A DNA stretch of 64,000 nucleotides from Carnegiea gigantea (lineage: Eukaryota > Streptophyta > Magnoliopsida > Caryophyllales > Cactaceae), in assembly GCA_029747015.1 (NCBI GenBank), contig JAKOGI010000818.1, positions 147,001-211,000 of the forward strand. The letters are read 5' to 3'. Position numbers and translations under genes: made by a program. Under the pieces are notes generated by a model. The model saw only the letters and a program-made list of their open reading frames with translations. It was not told where the DNA came from and made no database searches. Positions 10,661 through 20,891 of the stretch are shown here, piece by piece (the stretch's first letter is position 1; each line of letters begins with the position of its first letter).

Positions 10661-10691
10661 GATAATTTCAGGAACAGGGTCCCAAACAGGC

Positions 10692-11537
10692 TTGGGAATA
10701 GGACCTGAACTTGTTTCGCCAAGTATTCCAGCTAGGATGGAGAGCATATCTGTGAACCCACTTTCACTACGATCATGGAAATACCAAAGTTTACATCCTC
10801 TTGATCAAATTTTGTCTGATATTAATGTAGGAGTTCAAACTAGATCTAGGCTTAAAAATTTCTGTGCTTTCTATGCTTTTCTCTCAAAAATTGAGCCTAA
10901 GAATATTAATGAAGCTCTTGCAGATTCAGATTGGGTCACAGCCATGCAAGAAGAACTCCATCAGTTCGAAAGAAACAAGGTATGGCACCTTGTGCCACGG
11001 CCAGAGGATAGAACAATCATTGGAACCAAGTGGGTGTTCCGTAACAAGCTAGATGAGTGCGGAACAGTCACTAGGAACAAGGCCCGGCTGGTGGTTCAAG
11101 GCTACAACCAAGAAGAGGGAATTGATTATGAAGAGACTTTTGCACCTGTTGCAAGGATGGAAGCCATTCGAATCTTGATAGCTTTTGCAGCCCACATGGA
11201 GATCAAGTTATATCAAATGGATGTTAAAAGTGCGTTTCTAAATGGGTACCTTAAAGAGGAAGTGTATGTCAAACAACCCCCCGGTTTTGAAAGTGATGAA
11301 TTTCCTAACCATGTTTTCAAACTTGACAAGGCACTTTATGGTTTAAAACAAGCTCCTAGAGCTTGGTATGAGCGGTTGTCAAGCTTTTTATTGGAAAATA
11401 ATTTTGCAAGAGGCAAGGTAGACAATACCTTGTTTCTAAAATCTAAGGGGGAACATTTGTTGATTGTCCAAGTATATGTCGATGACATCATATTTGGTGC
11501 AATCATCATGAATTGTGCAATGAATTTTCAAAAATGA
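10692..11537 (+). pseudogene. pol: Copia reverse transcriptase, main part
   Basis: The RT copies element RNA into DNA. Blocks in order: [99 protein letters not shown] and the catalytic YVDD (near 11475-11486). The frame then fails within about 40 bases: near 11500 a small indel shifts reading to the frame of 11513-12418. The RT is also in a different frame from the integrase, so at least two frameshifts flank it. The catalytic residues themselves are intact. Confidence 0.92.
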
Positions 11538-12418
11538 TTAGGAGTGAGTTTGAAATGAGCATGATCGGTGAGCTTAATTTCTTTTTAGGCTTGCAAATCA
11601 AGCAAACTTCAAACGGCACCATGATCCATCAACAAAAGTATATCAAGGAATTACTTAAGCGTTTTGGGATGGAGTCAGCCAAGCCCATTGATACTCCCAT
11701 CTCTCCTTCAACTAGGTTGGTAATGGATGATAGTAGTCCCTCAGTTGAGGAGAAATCCTATAGGGGCATGATAGGGTCACTCTTATATCTAACTGCTAGT
11801 AGACCTGACATGGTTTTTAGTGTTGGTCTATGTGCACGTTTTCAGTCAAACCCTAAAGAAACTCATCTAAAGGCTGTTAAAAGGATTTTTAGGTATTTAA
11901 GACATACACCTGATCTAGCCTTATGGTATCCTAAAGGTTGCAACTTTGATCTTATTGGATATGCTAATGCTGATTACGCAGGTTTATTGGTTGATAGGAA
12001 AAGCACCTCAGGTATGGCTCACTTTCTTGGACCTTGTTTGGTATCTTGGGCATCCAAGAAACAACTCTCTGTTGCCTTGTCCACAGCAGAAGCTGAGTAT
12101 GTGGCAGCTGCATCTTGTTGTACTCAGTTATTATGGATAAGACAATAACTCAACGACTTTTGTGTTGACATAGGATGCATTCCTATTTATTGTGACAATA
12201 CAAGTGCAATTAACATTGTCAAAAATCCATGTCAACACAAAAGAACAAAACATATTGACATTCGTCATCATTTCTTGAGAGACAATGTTGAAAAGGGAGT
12301 GATCTCAATGAATTTTTGTGCCACTGAAAATCAAATTGCTGATATATTCACAAAGGCATTGAGTAGAGAACAATTTGAAAGGAATAGACTCGAACTAGGC
12401 TTAATTAGAACAACCTGA
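11513..12418 (+). pseudogene. pol: Copia RT C-terminus and RNase H, one in-frame stop
   Basis: RNase H removes the RNA strand of the RNA-DNA hybrid. ELNFFLGLQIKQTSNGTMIH and KYIKELLKRFGM end the RT. The RNase H part shows GYANADYAG (first Asp), DRKSTSG, STAEAEYVAAA (Glu), [13 protein letters not shown] (Asp), [14 protein letters not shown] and [14 protein letters not shown] 12146-12148 interrupts it (one transition from a Gln codon) and reading continues in the same frame to TGA 12416-12418. All family motifs remain legible, so the damage is recent and limited. Confidence 0.92.
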
Positions 12419-12849
12419 CCAACCTGTTCTCTCTCCCTGTTTGCAAAATTTAAAAGTGACGGGTACAACATGTTAAATTTTTGTTTGCAATCAACTTGTG
12501 TGCTATGTTTAGCATATGTGAGGTTTGCAACTTGCTGACACTCGTTGAGGTCTAATGAGATTGCCCTTATTGTCCAATGTTACCGAGCAAGTAACCTCAA
12601 GAACAAGCATCAGGAACAGGTACGCCTCTTGTTTGTCAAATGTGTGCAACAAATTGAAAACTGCTAATCTCTTCCCGAGGCGTGCGTAATAAATGCTAAA
12701 GTCTGTTGCAAAAATGGGCAAAATCTTTTAAAGATTTCGCACGTCTCTCTCTCCCTTTAAAGCTCTTGCTCAATCTCTCACCTCCACCGAAACTCTCTTG
12801 CTTTGAGACTCTGTTCAAGAAACCCTAATCTCTCTCCTTCCTCTGAAAA
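12419..12849 (+). other. Spacer between pol and the env-like region
   Basis: I see no supported gene in this stretch. It starts right after the RNase H stop and contains a pyrimidine-rich run (about 12740-12845, CTCTCTCTC-type) immediately before the ATG of the next frame. A splice acceptor or leader for the downstream frame could lie here, but nothing in the sequence proves it. Confidence 0.5.
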
Positions 12850-13374
12850 ATGGCGTTCCCCATTAGTTTCGAGAGCTCCTCGACCTTGACCCAGGGCAAC
12901 CAGACACAGGGCACAGCCTTGCAAATAGCCACAGCCCTGTTTGCACCTGCACAATTTCTGACGGCCCTCATGGAAGGTAAAAATACTGAACCTCCTCGAT
13001 CCATTGCCTATAAACCTTTTGGGTTTTTGAAAAGTATCGACCTTAGAACAGTGAATTTGAAATTGGAAGACATCCCGTACAAATTTGGGTGCGAATTGAT
13101 TTTGTTTGGTGAAACGGGCGCATGTCAACCCCAAGAACTTGTTGGGGCATCTGAAAGAGAAATTAGGGCTTTAGATGAACTCTTTCTGTTGGACCATGGG
13201 TTAGATGACATCAATTCATTTGGGCTATTTCCTGAGCAGGAAACAGGGTCAGAAACAGGGCCTGAAGTTTTTAAGGATGACCTAGGGGAGGATTTGTCAA
13301 AAAAAAAAACAAAGGGGGAAGTAGTGGTCAAATGGAGGAGTCCCCTGTTAAGCCTGCACAAGCCACACCGGTAA
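12850..13374 (+). pseudogene. SIRE-type 3' ORF, N-terminal part
   Basis: This is the first part of the extra coding region found after pol in SIRE/Maximus copia elements, often called env-like. The ATG at 12850 starts a protein with a mostly neutral N-terminal part and no signal peptide, then an acidic part (about residues 95-150, rich in Glu and Asp). It runs into an 11-A run (13299-13309), after which the frame goes out of phase with the proline-rich part that follows. A slip in that A-run is the simplest explanation. Its function is unknown in the family, and no membrane segment is visible here. Confidence 0.75.
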
Positions 13375-13939
13375 CACAAACCGGTGAGAAATGCAAAAGG
13401 TACAAAATTGTGGCTAGGCGTGCTAGAGTACCAAGAACACGACCCCCATCAAGGCCTAAAAGCGGCCAGACTGAAGCGCCCTCAAAAAGTGAACCCCCTG
13501 TCAAACCAAAACCACAAATCCCCTCTTCGGCCAAACCCACAAACAGACCCACAAGAAAATCAGCCCGAATAGCTTTTCACTCCACTCCTCGTCCTGCCAA
13601 ACAGTCAGCCCCTGTTGTTGAGGAGATTGATTCCTCCTCTGAGCCTTCATCAGATAGCAACACTGAGAACACTGCCTTCAAACAGGGCACGCCCGTGTTC
13701 TCAAAGTCCTCAGAGGATAAGCCTCTTCCTATACCAAAACCATCACCCCTCAAAACTCCCAAGAGAAAAGCCTCCCTCAAACATGCCTCCACCCAAGACC
13801 CTCCTACTGAGCCCCAACCTAAACGAGCCAAGAAATCTACCCCGTCTGCAATCTCAGCCAAACTGACCCAATTGATTCAGAGACGGGTTGTCAGGGGCAA
13901 AATTATAAAGGTCAATATTTTGAGGAACAGGGACTGGGG
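13310..13939 (+). pseudogene. SIRE-type 3' ORF, basic Pro/Ser-rich linker
   Basis: The middle part of the extra ORF is in a second frame (open through 14063, but meaningful only to about 13939). It is rich in Pro, Lys, Arg, Ser and Thr, with low complexity and basic clusters such as PKRAKKS that resemble nuclear localisation signals. It joins neither neighbour in frame: a slip in the A-run (13299-13309) precedes it, and a second shift in the G/T-rich stretch near 13930-13945 follows. Confidence 0.7.
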
Positions 13940-14809
13940 GTGTTTCTGCACAAGCTGCGTGCACAGGGGTGGTATGAGTTGTTTACAAACACCCAGTTGG
14001 GGTGTTCTGTACATGAGTTGGCAGAGTTCTATGCCAACTGCACTGTCACCGAAGGAGTGGTGACAAGTATTGTTAATGGGAAGCAGCTTCGCTTTGATGC
14101 GAAGGTATTAGGGGACATTCTGGGGATTCCCTCCATAGGCTTTGATATATATGTGAGGGAAGACAAGACTATTTTAGGGACAACCAGGCTGCTGGAACTC
14201 GCCCAGAAATTTAGCCAGCAACCAAGCCTGCAAACACCCAAGTCTGTGAAGAAAGGGGATATGACATCGCTCCATCAATTGTTATTTTGGTTTATCATCA
14301 AGAATGTCATCCCCAGAGGCCAGGGTCGCAATCTTGCTGATGCCATGGATCAGTGTTTGATGGATCTGATGGACACGGAAGTGCAAATTAACCTTCCTGC
14401 CATCATGATTCGACATATTGCAAGAATTGCAAACACCACTAGGGAACATGATCTGGGATACGGCTTCTTTCTGACTAGTGTGTTTGAGCACTTTGGGGTG
14501 ACACTGCAGAAGAAGGTGGGCACTCAGTTCATTGATGAGATCGGGAGTAACACCCTTATGGGGTGTGGGTATGCTTTGATTGAAGGGTCTGCCTCAGAAC
14601 AGGGGACCAGAACACCCCGTCCTCCTGTTCCTGGCAGTTCCTCAACCAAGCTTGAGGCTGCTTTGGAAGAAAACTCTCGCCTCAGTACTGAGCTTAACGC
14701 TGTAAAGGCTGCCCTGGACGAGGAAAAAGCTCTAAATGCAAAACGCCATGCAGATCTCCTCGCCCTTCTCTCTTCACTTTCAGCAAAATTTTCTCCTTCT
14801 GCTCCTTGA
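13940..14809 (+). pseudogene. SIRE-type 3' ORF, C-terminal domain and coiled coil
   Basis: This third frame (289 aa) begins inside a conserved domain: FLHKLRAQGWYELFTNT, VHELAEFYANCTV, VLGDILGIPSIGFDIYV and LHQLLFWFIIKNVIPRG. It resembles the plant-transposon domain that also occurs in Athila ORFs. Residues 245-280 (AALEENSRLSTELNAVKAAL) form a coiled coil. There is no clear signal peptide, cleavage site or transmembrane helix, so calling it an envelope is not supported by this copy. It ends at TGA 14807-14809. Confidence 0.75.
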
Positions 14810-15286
14810 ACACCCCTCATGAGCTGTTCCCATCTGTTGTTCTCATAGCCTGTTCTCACTTCTCTTGATGAATCAGTTTGTACTCTGTTGCACTCTTTTG
14901 ATGAATGACAGGATATCTTGTTTTTTGATTGGCTTTGCCTTGCTTGCTTTTTGTTGTGAATTGCTTGTGTGTGACTAGGATGGCCAATCTCATTACCGTA
15001 CCAAAACACTTGAGTGTATCGCCTGTTGACTTTCCTCCATTACCCAAGTGGTGGTGATAGCAAACACCCTCTGTTTGACTGTTCGCCCCTACTTTTTAAT
15101 GATGCCAAAAGGGGGAAGATAGGTTGACCAATATTGTTTTAGTTCTGCCATGGACGAGTTAATTTTCTTACAATCTTTTCGATACTAACTGCTTCATGTG
15201 AATTTGAATAATTGGTACAAATCACTTAAATTGCCCTTGAAAGTCAATATGGTCACTTGGTTTGTCATCATCAAAAAGGGGGAATT
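14810..15286 (+). other. Copia 3' untranslated region with two purine tracts
   Basis: No gene is seen. The real polypurine tract AAAAAGGGGGAA (15273-15284) abuts the 3' LTR. A near copy, AAAAGGGGGAAGATAGG, lies at 15108-15124, about 165 bp upstream; its context ATGATGCC resembles the CATCATC that precedes the real tract. Confidence 0.75.
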
Positions 15287-16789
15287 TGTTAGAATGTATA
15301 AAGTTTTGATGATAACAAATCCAAGTGTTGTTGTTGTTGCTCCAAACAGGCTTTCCAAACAGGACCTTACTGCTGTTCTCAATGTATTAAAACTGCTTGA
15401 CTAATGGTTTATCAAGAACAGGTACTCAAGTCAGCAATGTAAGAACACCTGTGAGGAACAGGTTCTGTGAGGTGTTTTGAAGCATATCCTGAGAAGTGTT
15501 TGAAACATAAGATATGTGCAGCTGTGACAAACAGGTTCCGTGCGGTGTTTGAAGCATATTCTGTGAAGTGTTTGCAGCAAAGTCGTTCTACAAGATGACT
15601 AGTGGTTACAACAAGATGTCTTGATTTGATTTGGTTTTATATTTTTAGACTCTTGTTAATATGCCAATTAGAAAGTTTTAATTTACCACTCACTGGAAAC
15701 GGTTTTGCTTTTCGAAAAATATTTCGGATCACCCTTCAGAACAACCCTGGGAACAGGGCGATCAGGGTGTTTCCAGAATAAGCTGCGAAAAACTGCTTTG
15801 CACGATTTTTATCTTTTGGATTTTGAGCAGCTTCTTCAAAGATTTGCAAGAAAGATTTTTCTATGGAGTATCTTATTCTTTACCCTAAAAAACGGTTATC
15901 AAAAATCTTAAGGGATTTGCAAAATCTTTTTGAATAAAAAGAATATCCAATTTTTGGCAAGTGGATAAGGTAGTTGAGAAAAACATGGGCTAGCTGCTGA
16001 AGAACACCGCCTTATGCACGCGGTTCAGGAAGTGTTTTCAGCTCATGTCACCTTACCCCTTGTAGCTAAAGGATTCTATTTTCTCTAGGATTTTAGTTTC
16101 CAAAAATTTCAGAAATAGTTTTTCCATCCCTTGTAGGTAAAGGATTCTATATTCTTCAGATTTTTTAGTTTCCAAAAATTTGATGAATTGTGTTCCAAGC
16201 ACTATAAAAGGCGGCTTCTTACAATCTTGGACACATCGGTTTTCAAAGAGAAAAAATCTGAGTTCATGAGCTAAAACGTTTGAAAAGAAAACCGAGCCTT
16301 GTGAGTGAATTAATTGAGCTTTCAAAGTTGGCATACTAGGACTTCATTGTACCCTATATTAGCTTAGTTGAGAAGCATTGTAATAGGGTGTTTTTTCTTT
16401 ATATTCTTCTTTCACAAGAGTGAGTAGAGTGTGTGTCCAAATCAAGGGGATTTTGGACGTGGGGTAACTTGTCTTAGGGAAGACAGGTTACGTGTGTTAC
16501 AAGTTGTAACAAGGTGTGTTACTATTGTAACGTGATTAGCCCGTTTAGTGAAGTGTTTAAATCCTACACGAGGTAGGTCGTGGTTTTTAACCTCAGTTGG
16601 GCTAGAGGTGTTTTCCACGTAAAAATCCTGTGTCCATTATTTCCGCATTCAATTTTGTTGGATTTTCGCTTCTGCTTATCTCAGAAACAACCTGTGCGAA
16701 CAGGGCCTAAGACTGTTTGCCAGCATATTGCGAAAATCGGACACCACAATTCACCCCCCTCTTGTGGTTGTGTACTCTCTAATTCAACA
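15287..16789 (+). repeat. SIRE-like copia 3' LTR
   Basis: This 1503-bp copy of 5787-7289 has about 18 differences by eye, clustered in the first 270 bp and the last 60 bp. A TATA box lies at 16203-16210. It is followed by the CAATT target duplication (16790-16794) and then by N1 sequence. Confidence 0.96.
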
Positions 16790-16920
16790 CAATTCATGCT
16801 CATATTGAGGGCAGTGGGAAAGAGACATTTTTTTTTTTCAATTTTCAAATTCTTTTTTTTTTTCAAAATAAAAGCCTAGTCTCGAATGCCCAAGTAAGCT
16901 CTAATATGGGAAAGCAACAA

Positions 16921-16939
16921 CTCCCCGACAACGGCGCCA
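16921..16939 (-). other. N1 primer-binding site, tRNA-Asp type
   Basis: On the minus strand this reads TGGCGCCGTTGTCGGGGAG, close to the complement of the 3' end of plant tRNA-Asp. It lies six bases from the right LTR. The same site occurs in G1 (about 49793-49810, and near 54224-54242 in the duplicate) and in decayed form in Athila-1, N2 and N3, which ties all of them to one gypsy branch. Confidence 0.9.
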
Positions 16940-16945
16940 AAAACT

Positions 16946-18410
16946 TGTTAGCGAAAAAATAGACAGAGTTTTAATATTTATATACCCCAAGTGCAAGGTG
17001 TATCGTTGAGTACTTAGGGTGTCATCTGCAAGGAGTTGTGTTTCCAACTACCAGAGTTAGTTAAAGCGTCTCAAGTTAGGTAAGATCGAAGGGGATGGAC
17101 GGTGAACTAAACTACGCTAACAAATATAGAAGAAGCGACTTGAAGTTGTGATTTGACCAATGGACGAGCTAATTAATTGAGACGAGTCCTAACCTATCCA
17201 AAATACATCACGAACTAGATATGGTCGGTTGCACCATCGAAGATCATCCAAGCCCTCTCTCAAGGGTCATAAGCTAGTCTAATTAGCCTAACAACCTATT
17301 TTCATGGGGTTAGTCCAATTAGACCACAAAATTAGCAACCCCCAGACCTAACTCGATTCCGATACTATTTTTATGTCCTGAACTCGGCTATTCCCTCTCC
17401 CACACTACCTAATTAACCTCACCTCTCAGCATAAGTCAATCGCCCAAAAATATAGATGAAAGCTCTCTCAAGCATTTCATCGAACATTTGGCGGGCGTGA
17501 GAGAAAACTCTAAGTTCTAGGCATAGATTGAGTATGGTTAGGCCAAACACAAGACTAATTAGCCATCAAGAAGCTAATCACAATCCAAGCTAACACAATC
17601 TACCAACTAAACATCACAAACACATGAAAACCTAAACTAACAAATAAGAACATAAACTTAAACAAGAGAAGAAAGAGAATGAAATAAATCAAATCTAAGC
17701 AATTAAACAAACATGAATTAACAATAAAAACTAAACAAACAAATACAAGAATTAAACTAGCAAAACATAAACAAGAACAAAAACATGAAATAAAGAGAAA
17801 GGGAAGAAAACTTAGTCTTGAATTGATAGAAGGAACTTGAAATCCAAAGGTTGAATCTAAGATTATAATCTTCAATCCTAAAGTAATCCTTCTATTGAGG
17901 TTTTATTTGCTAAAATCTAACCTAAACTACCCTAAAAATCGCCAGAGAGAAGCCCTAAGCGAACCCCTGTGCGACCTTTTACAAAATTGGCCAAAGTGGT
18001 GCTTTTATCGCGGAAGCAGGCCCGAAGCACGGCCGTGCCCCACCACGCACGGTCAGACGCACGGCCGTGCACCTGGGCTTGCTGGCCGTGCGTGGCTTAG
18101 GCCACCGATGCACGGTCGTGCTTTCCTGCAGGATGGCTATGCACTGTTCTTTTCAGCTTCCTTTTGCTCCTGGGGCTTGTGGGATCTCTATTCCACCTCG
18201 AAATGCATCCCAAATGCCTCATTCCCTATTAAAGTTGGTGAGTTTCTCATCTCTTTGGCAAAACTCCTAGAAAACAAGCAAACCAACCAAATAAGTACAT
18301 TATAAGCCGAAAGAGGCAAATTTGACCCTTTCTCCTTAAAATTCAACATGAAAACCATGAGAAAAGTGGGTCAAATAAGGGGTAAAATGAGGTCAAATAT
18401 CAGTGCAACA
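16946..18410 (-). repeat. N1 5' LTR
   Basis: This is a 1465-bp partner of 1482-2959, followed by the AAAAC target duplication (18411-18415). The GC-rich palindromic block is at 18010-18140, again 270-400 nt from the LTR start in the element's sense. Confidence 0.92.
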
Positions 18411-18415
18411 AAAAC

Positions 18416-18855
18416 CTAAAAATCGTCTCTTTTGAGAGCTCTACGAAAATTACAAGATATCCCCAACTATAACCGCGACGAAATAGTTTAGTCGGGCAGA
18501 AAACTAATGTGGCAGGGTCGTGCCACACGCAACATGCTACTTCATAGGAAGGCAACTCTTGGGATTTTGGCCTGGCACGACCAGGCTTTCTGGCATGGGT
18601 TCCCATGCCAGTCCTCTGGGTCTCAACAACTTCCTTAGTTTGAAATTCACCTTCTTGGCCCTCCTTTCACGCAACATTAGTGGGTTTTCCTCTTTCCTTC
18701 AACCAGAACTCCTGAAAATATGATAACATCTTATATGAGCAAATTCAGGATAAACGAGGCCTACTCGACCCCTGCACTTTGAAGTTTAACTAAAAAAATC
18801 ACTGAAAAGAGGGATCAAAATTTGGTTCAAAAAAGGTAAAAATGGAGGTTTATCA
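18416..18855 (-). repeat. Athila-1 3' LTR, second part
   Basis: Continuation of 600-1481 beyond the N1 insertion; it aligns with 29611-30052. It contains the GC-rich block (18505-18610) with the imperfect palindrome TGTGGCAGGGTCGTGCCACA (18509-18528). It ends TATCA at 18855, where the polypurine tract begins. Confidence 0.88.
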
Positions 18856-18894
18856 ACTCCCCCATGCTTATCTCTTACTTGTCCCCAAGCAAGA
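18856..18894 (-). promoter_or_regulatory. Athila-1 polypurine tract with upstream hairpin
   Basis: In the minus-strand sense a 9-bp stem, TCTTGCTTG / CAAGTAAGA with a GGGA loop (18873-18894), precedes the purine tract CATGGGGGAGT, which abuts the LTR start TGATAAACC. Compared with N1 the stem has changed on both sides while pairing is kept, with a G-U pair in the RNA sense. Confidence 0.8.
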
Positions 18895-20891
18895 TGATCA
18901 ACCAATAGAACAATGGGGAGAGATTTACCTCGAAGTGCCATCCTCCTCAGGTAAGTGGTGACAACTAGGTCAATAATCATGACAGTTCACAGTTTAGAAA
19001 CTCAATAAGGGCGAAACTCTTTTTTCAAAACACATGTTCTAAAATGTAAAACACGTGACTATGGTGCAAGAAAAAATACCCCATTTTGAATAGCTTAGAA
19101 GTGTCCTGCTCCCCCTGAATCATTGGTGAGCTAGTTAGACCGGTAAATTCTCACTTTAGGAGTAAGAACAGAAACTCTCCTCTCATGTGTTTAGGGCAGA
19201 AATTGATCACTCAAAATCATCCTCAATGCATGCATGCTACCATAAGCTTGGCAAAACTCTCAACTCTCCATCAATAAAGGCAAATGTGAAGGTGTCAATC
19301 ATAAGGGCTTTTCAAAGGTTGTATTGGGGTTAGGGCTAAAGGCAAGAGGCGTTAAAATTTAGGTGGGAGAAGCTAATTATCCAAGTAGAGAGCAATCAAA
19401 ACCATCTCCGTACCAAAACGCAATTATTACCATTATCCCTACAATTTAAGCATAAAGAAAGAGGCTTGAAACCTTTTTTTTTCCCCCTCTTTTGCTAAAT
19501 GGAACTCCCTTTGCCAAACATCTTATTCACATGTTTTCTTCTTCTTTGTTTACTTTGGTTTTTTTTCGCTTTTCTTCTTTTTTTTTTCTTTTTTTTCCTT
19601 TTTTTTGAAGAAAGAGAATGGCTAAGGTCCAAGGATTTGTTTCAACTCCCAATCACGCAAGGCTGACAACCAATCAGAGCCAACCACTGAGGTGCACCAA
19701 CAAGCATATTCCCCCAATCAAAATAACTCATGACATTGCTCTACTAACTTGGCACAGGGTAGGATGGTGCATTTTAGGCCGTTGGTTAAGTTAGATATTG
19801 GTGAATCAAATGACAGGGAAAAAAGCTCAAAGAGGGTGGCAAACAGATCATAATAACACAGGGTGACTTTTTGGCTCATATGGCTTATAAAACAGATGAA
19901 TGCCTCAATCATATTAACACCATGTACATGCCAAACGTGACTTCGAAGAGAGTTAAGCCAAGTTCCAGAGATGTACACACAAGAGAGTTGAGCACTCATA
20001 AAAGGATGTTCAAGACCATGTAGAGTGAATGGTCATTACAAACCCAAAAATCTCAATGGGTCTTCTACCAAAACCAAAAACTAGCTCAAAAGATTGGGTA
20101 ATGATCAAGGTTTAATCGATTCAGATCACAACAATTCTCAGGGACAAATACACAAGCATACATAGCCAGCAATCAAACATTTTCATAACCATTTTCACAA
20201 AACGTTGGCCTCAATTGAGCCTCACTTGCCACAAACTATCACAATCATCCATCCAAATCATCACCCCTTGAATGTCATCATTAGAGGGGTTTTCAAAAAG
20301 AATGCCAACTCTTTTTTCTTTTTTTTTCCCCAAAGCAATAAACCTAACTAAAAGATCAATAGGTAGATAAATAAAGAGAAGGGTGAAAGGATTATCTTGT
20401 GGTCTTGTAGAACCCTACTCAACACGTCTCCACTTCAGATCAATGGTTAGGAAAAAAATATATACAATGCATCATCTACCTAAATGCAATATCCTACATG
20501 TTTATCTAATGCAGGAAATGAAATTATGATTAATGCGTCCTAAGAATGTACCTAAACTAGAATGAAACCTAAGATTCTAAATGCAAGCATGCTAGATGTA
20601 GGGAGATATACATATACACTGCAACCCATTAGAAATCACACCCAAACCCCCTAAACATGCATAGAGCTCCTAACCTCACCCCCCATGCTTGAACTATTCA
20701 TTGTCCCCAATGAAAAGAATAGACAAAAGAAATGAAAGGGAGGGATACAACTTACAGTTACTAGGTCCCATCAGGTCCAGGAGGCGGCCAGAAGTGTGGA
20801 GGAAATGGGTAGAAGGTGGATGAATGACCCGGATTGTACCATAAAAATAATGGTGAGCCCCCTTGATCGCCAAAAACGCTCCTCTAATTGC
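18895..20891 (-). other. Athila-1 3' non-coding region
   Basis: I see no supported gene. The region is T-rich on the plus strand (about 19470-19610) and A-rich in the element's sense. At 20676-20714 there is a second purine tract (reverse complement of ACCCCCCATGC) beside a perfect 7-bp hairpin TTCATTG-TCCC-CAATGAA (20697-20714), mirroring the layout at the real polypurine tract. Small open frames here (for example 19718-19999) have no recognisable motif. Confidence 0.6.

Larger units (their letters stand above)
5787..16789 (+). mobile_element. SIRE/Maximus-like Ty1/copia retrotransposon, complete in structure
   Basis: An 11.0-kb plus-strand element bounded by two 1503-bp LTRs (5787-7289 and 15287-16789) and a perfect 5-bp target duplication CAATT (5782-5786 and 16790-16794). 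The primer site TGGTATCAGAGCAGGTTC (7292-7309) fits initiator tRNA-Met. The polypurine tract is AAAAAGGGGGAA (15273-15284). The order gag, protease, integrase, RT, RNase H is diagnostic of copia. A further 2-kb coding region after RNase H, and a gag with a long coiled coil, point to the SIRE/Maximus lineage. By eye the LTRs differ at about 18 of 1503 positions (about 1.2%), the youngest insertion in the left nest. Several stops and frameshifts nevertheless disable it. Confidence 0.95.
1482..18410 (-). mobile_element. N1: non-autonomous gypsy-type LTR retrotransposon, interrupted by a copia element
   Basis: LTRs at 1482-2959 and 16946-18410 bound this minus-strand element. The target duplication is a perfect AAAAC (1477-1481 and 18411-18415). 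The polypurine tract abuts the left LTR at 2960, and a tRNA-Asp-type primer site (16921-16939) abuts the right LTR. Without the copia insertion the internal region is only about 2.98 kb and holds one gag-like reading frame. There is no protease, RT or integrase, so it would have depended on an autonomous relative such as G1 or Athila-1. In a sampled 200 bp, LTR divergence is roughly 8% by eye. Confidence 0.9.

Noticed and set aside
12850..14809. Functional viral envelope in the copia element (an endogenous retrovirus)
   Set aside because: No signal peptide, transmembrane helix or cleavage site is visible, and the region is split over three frames. It is reported only as the SIRE-type 3' ORF.
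16921..16939. tRNA fragment or tRNA gene
   Set aside because: It is only an 18-19 nt complement of a tRNA 3' end beside an LTR, which is a primer-binding site. No cloverleaf surrounds it.
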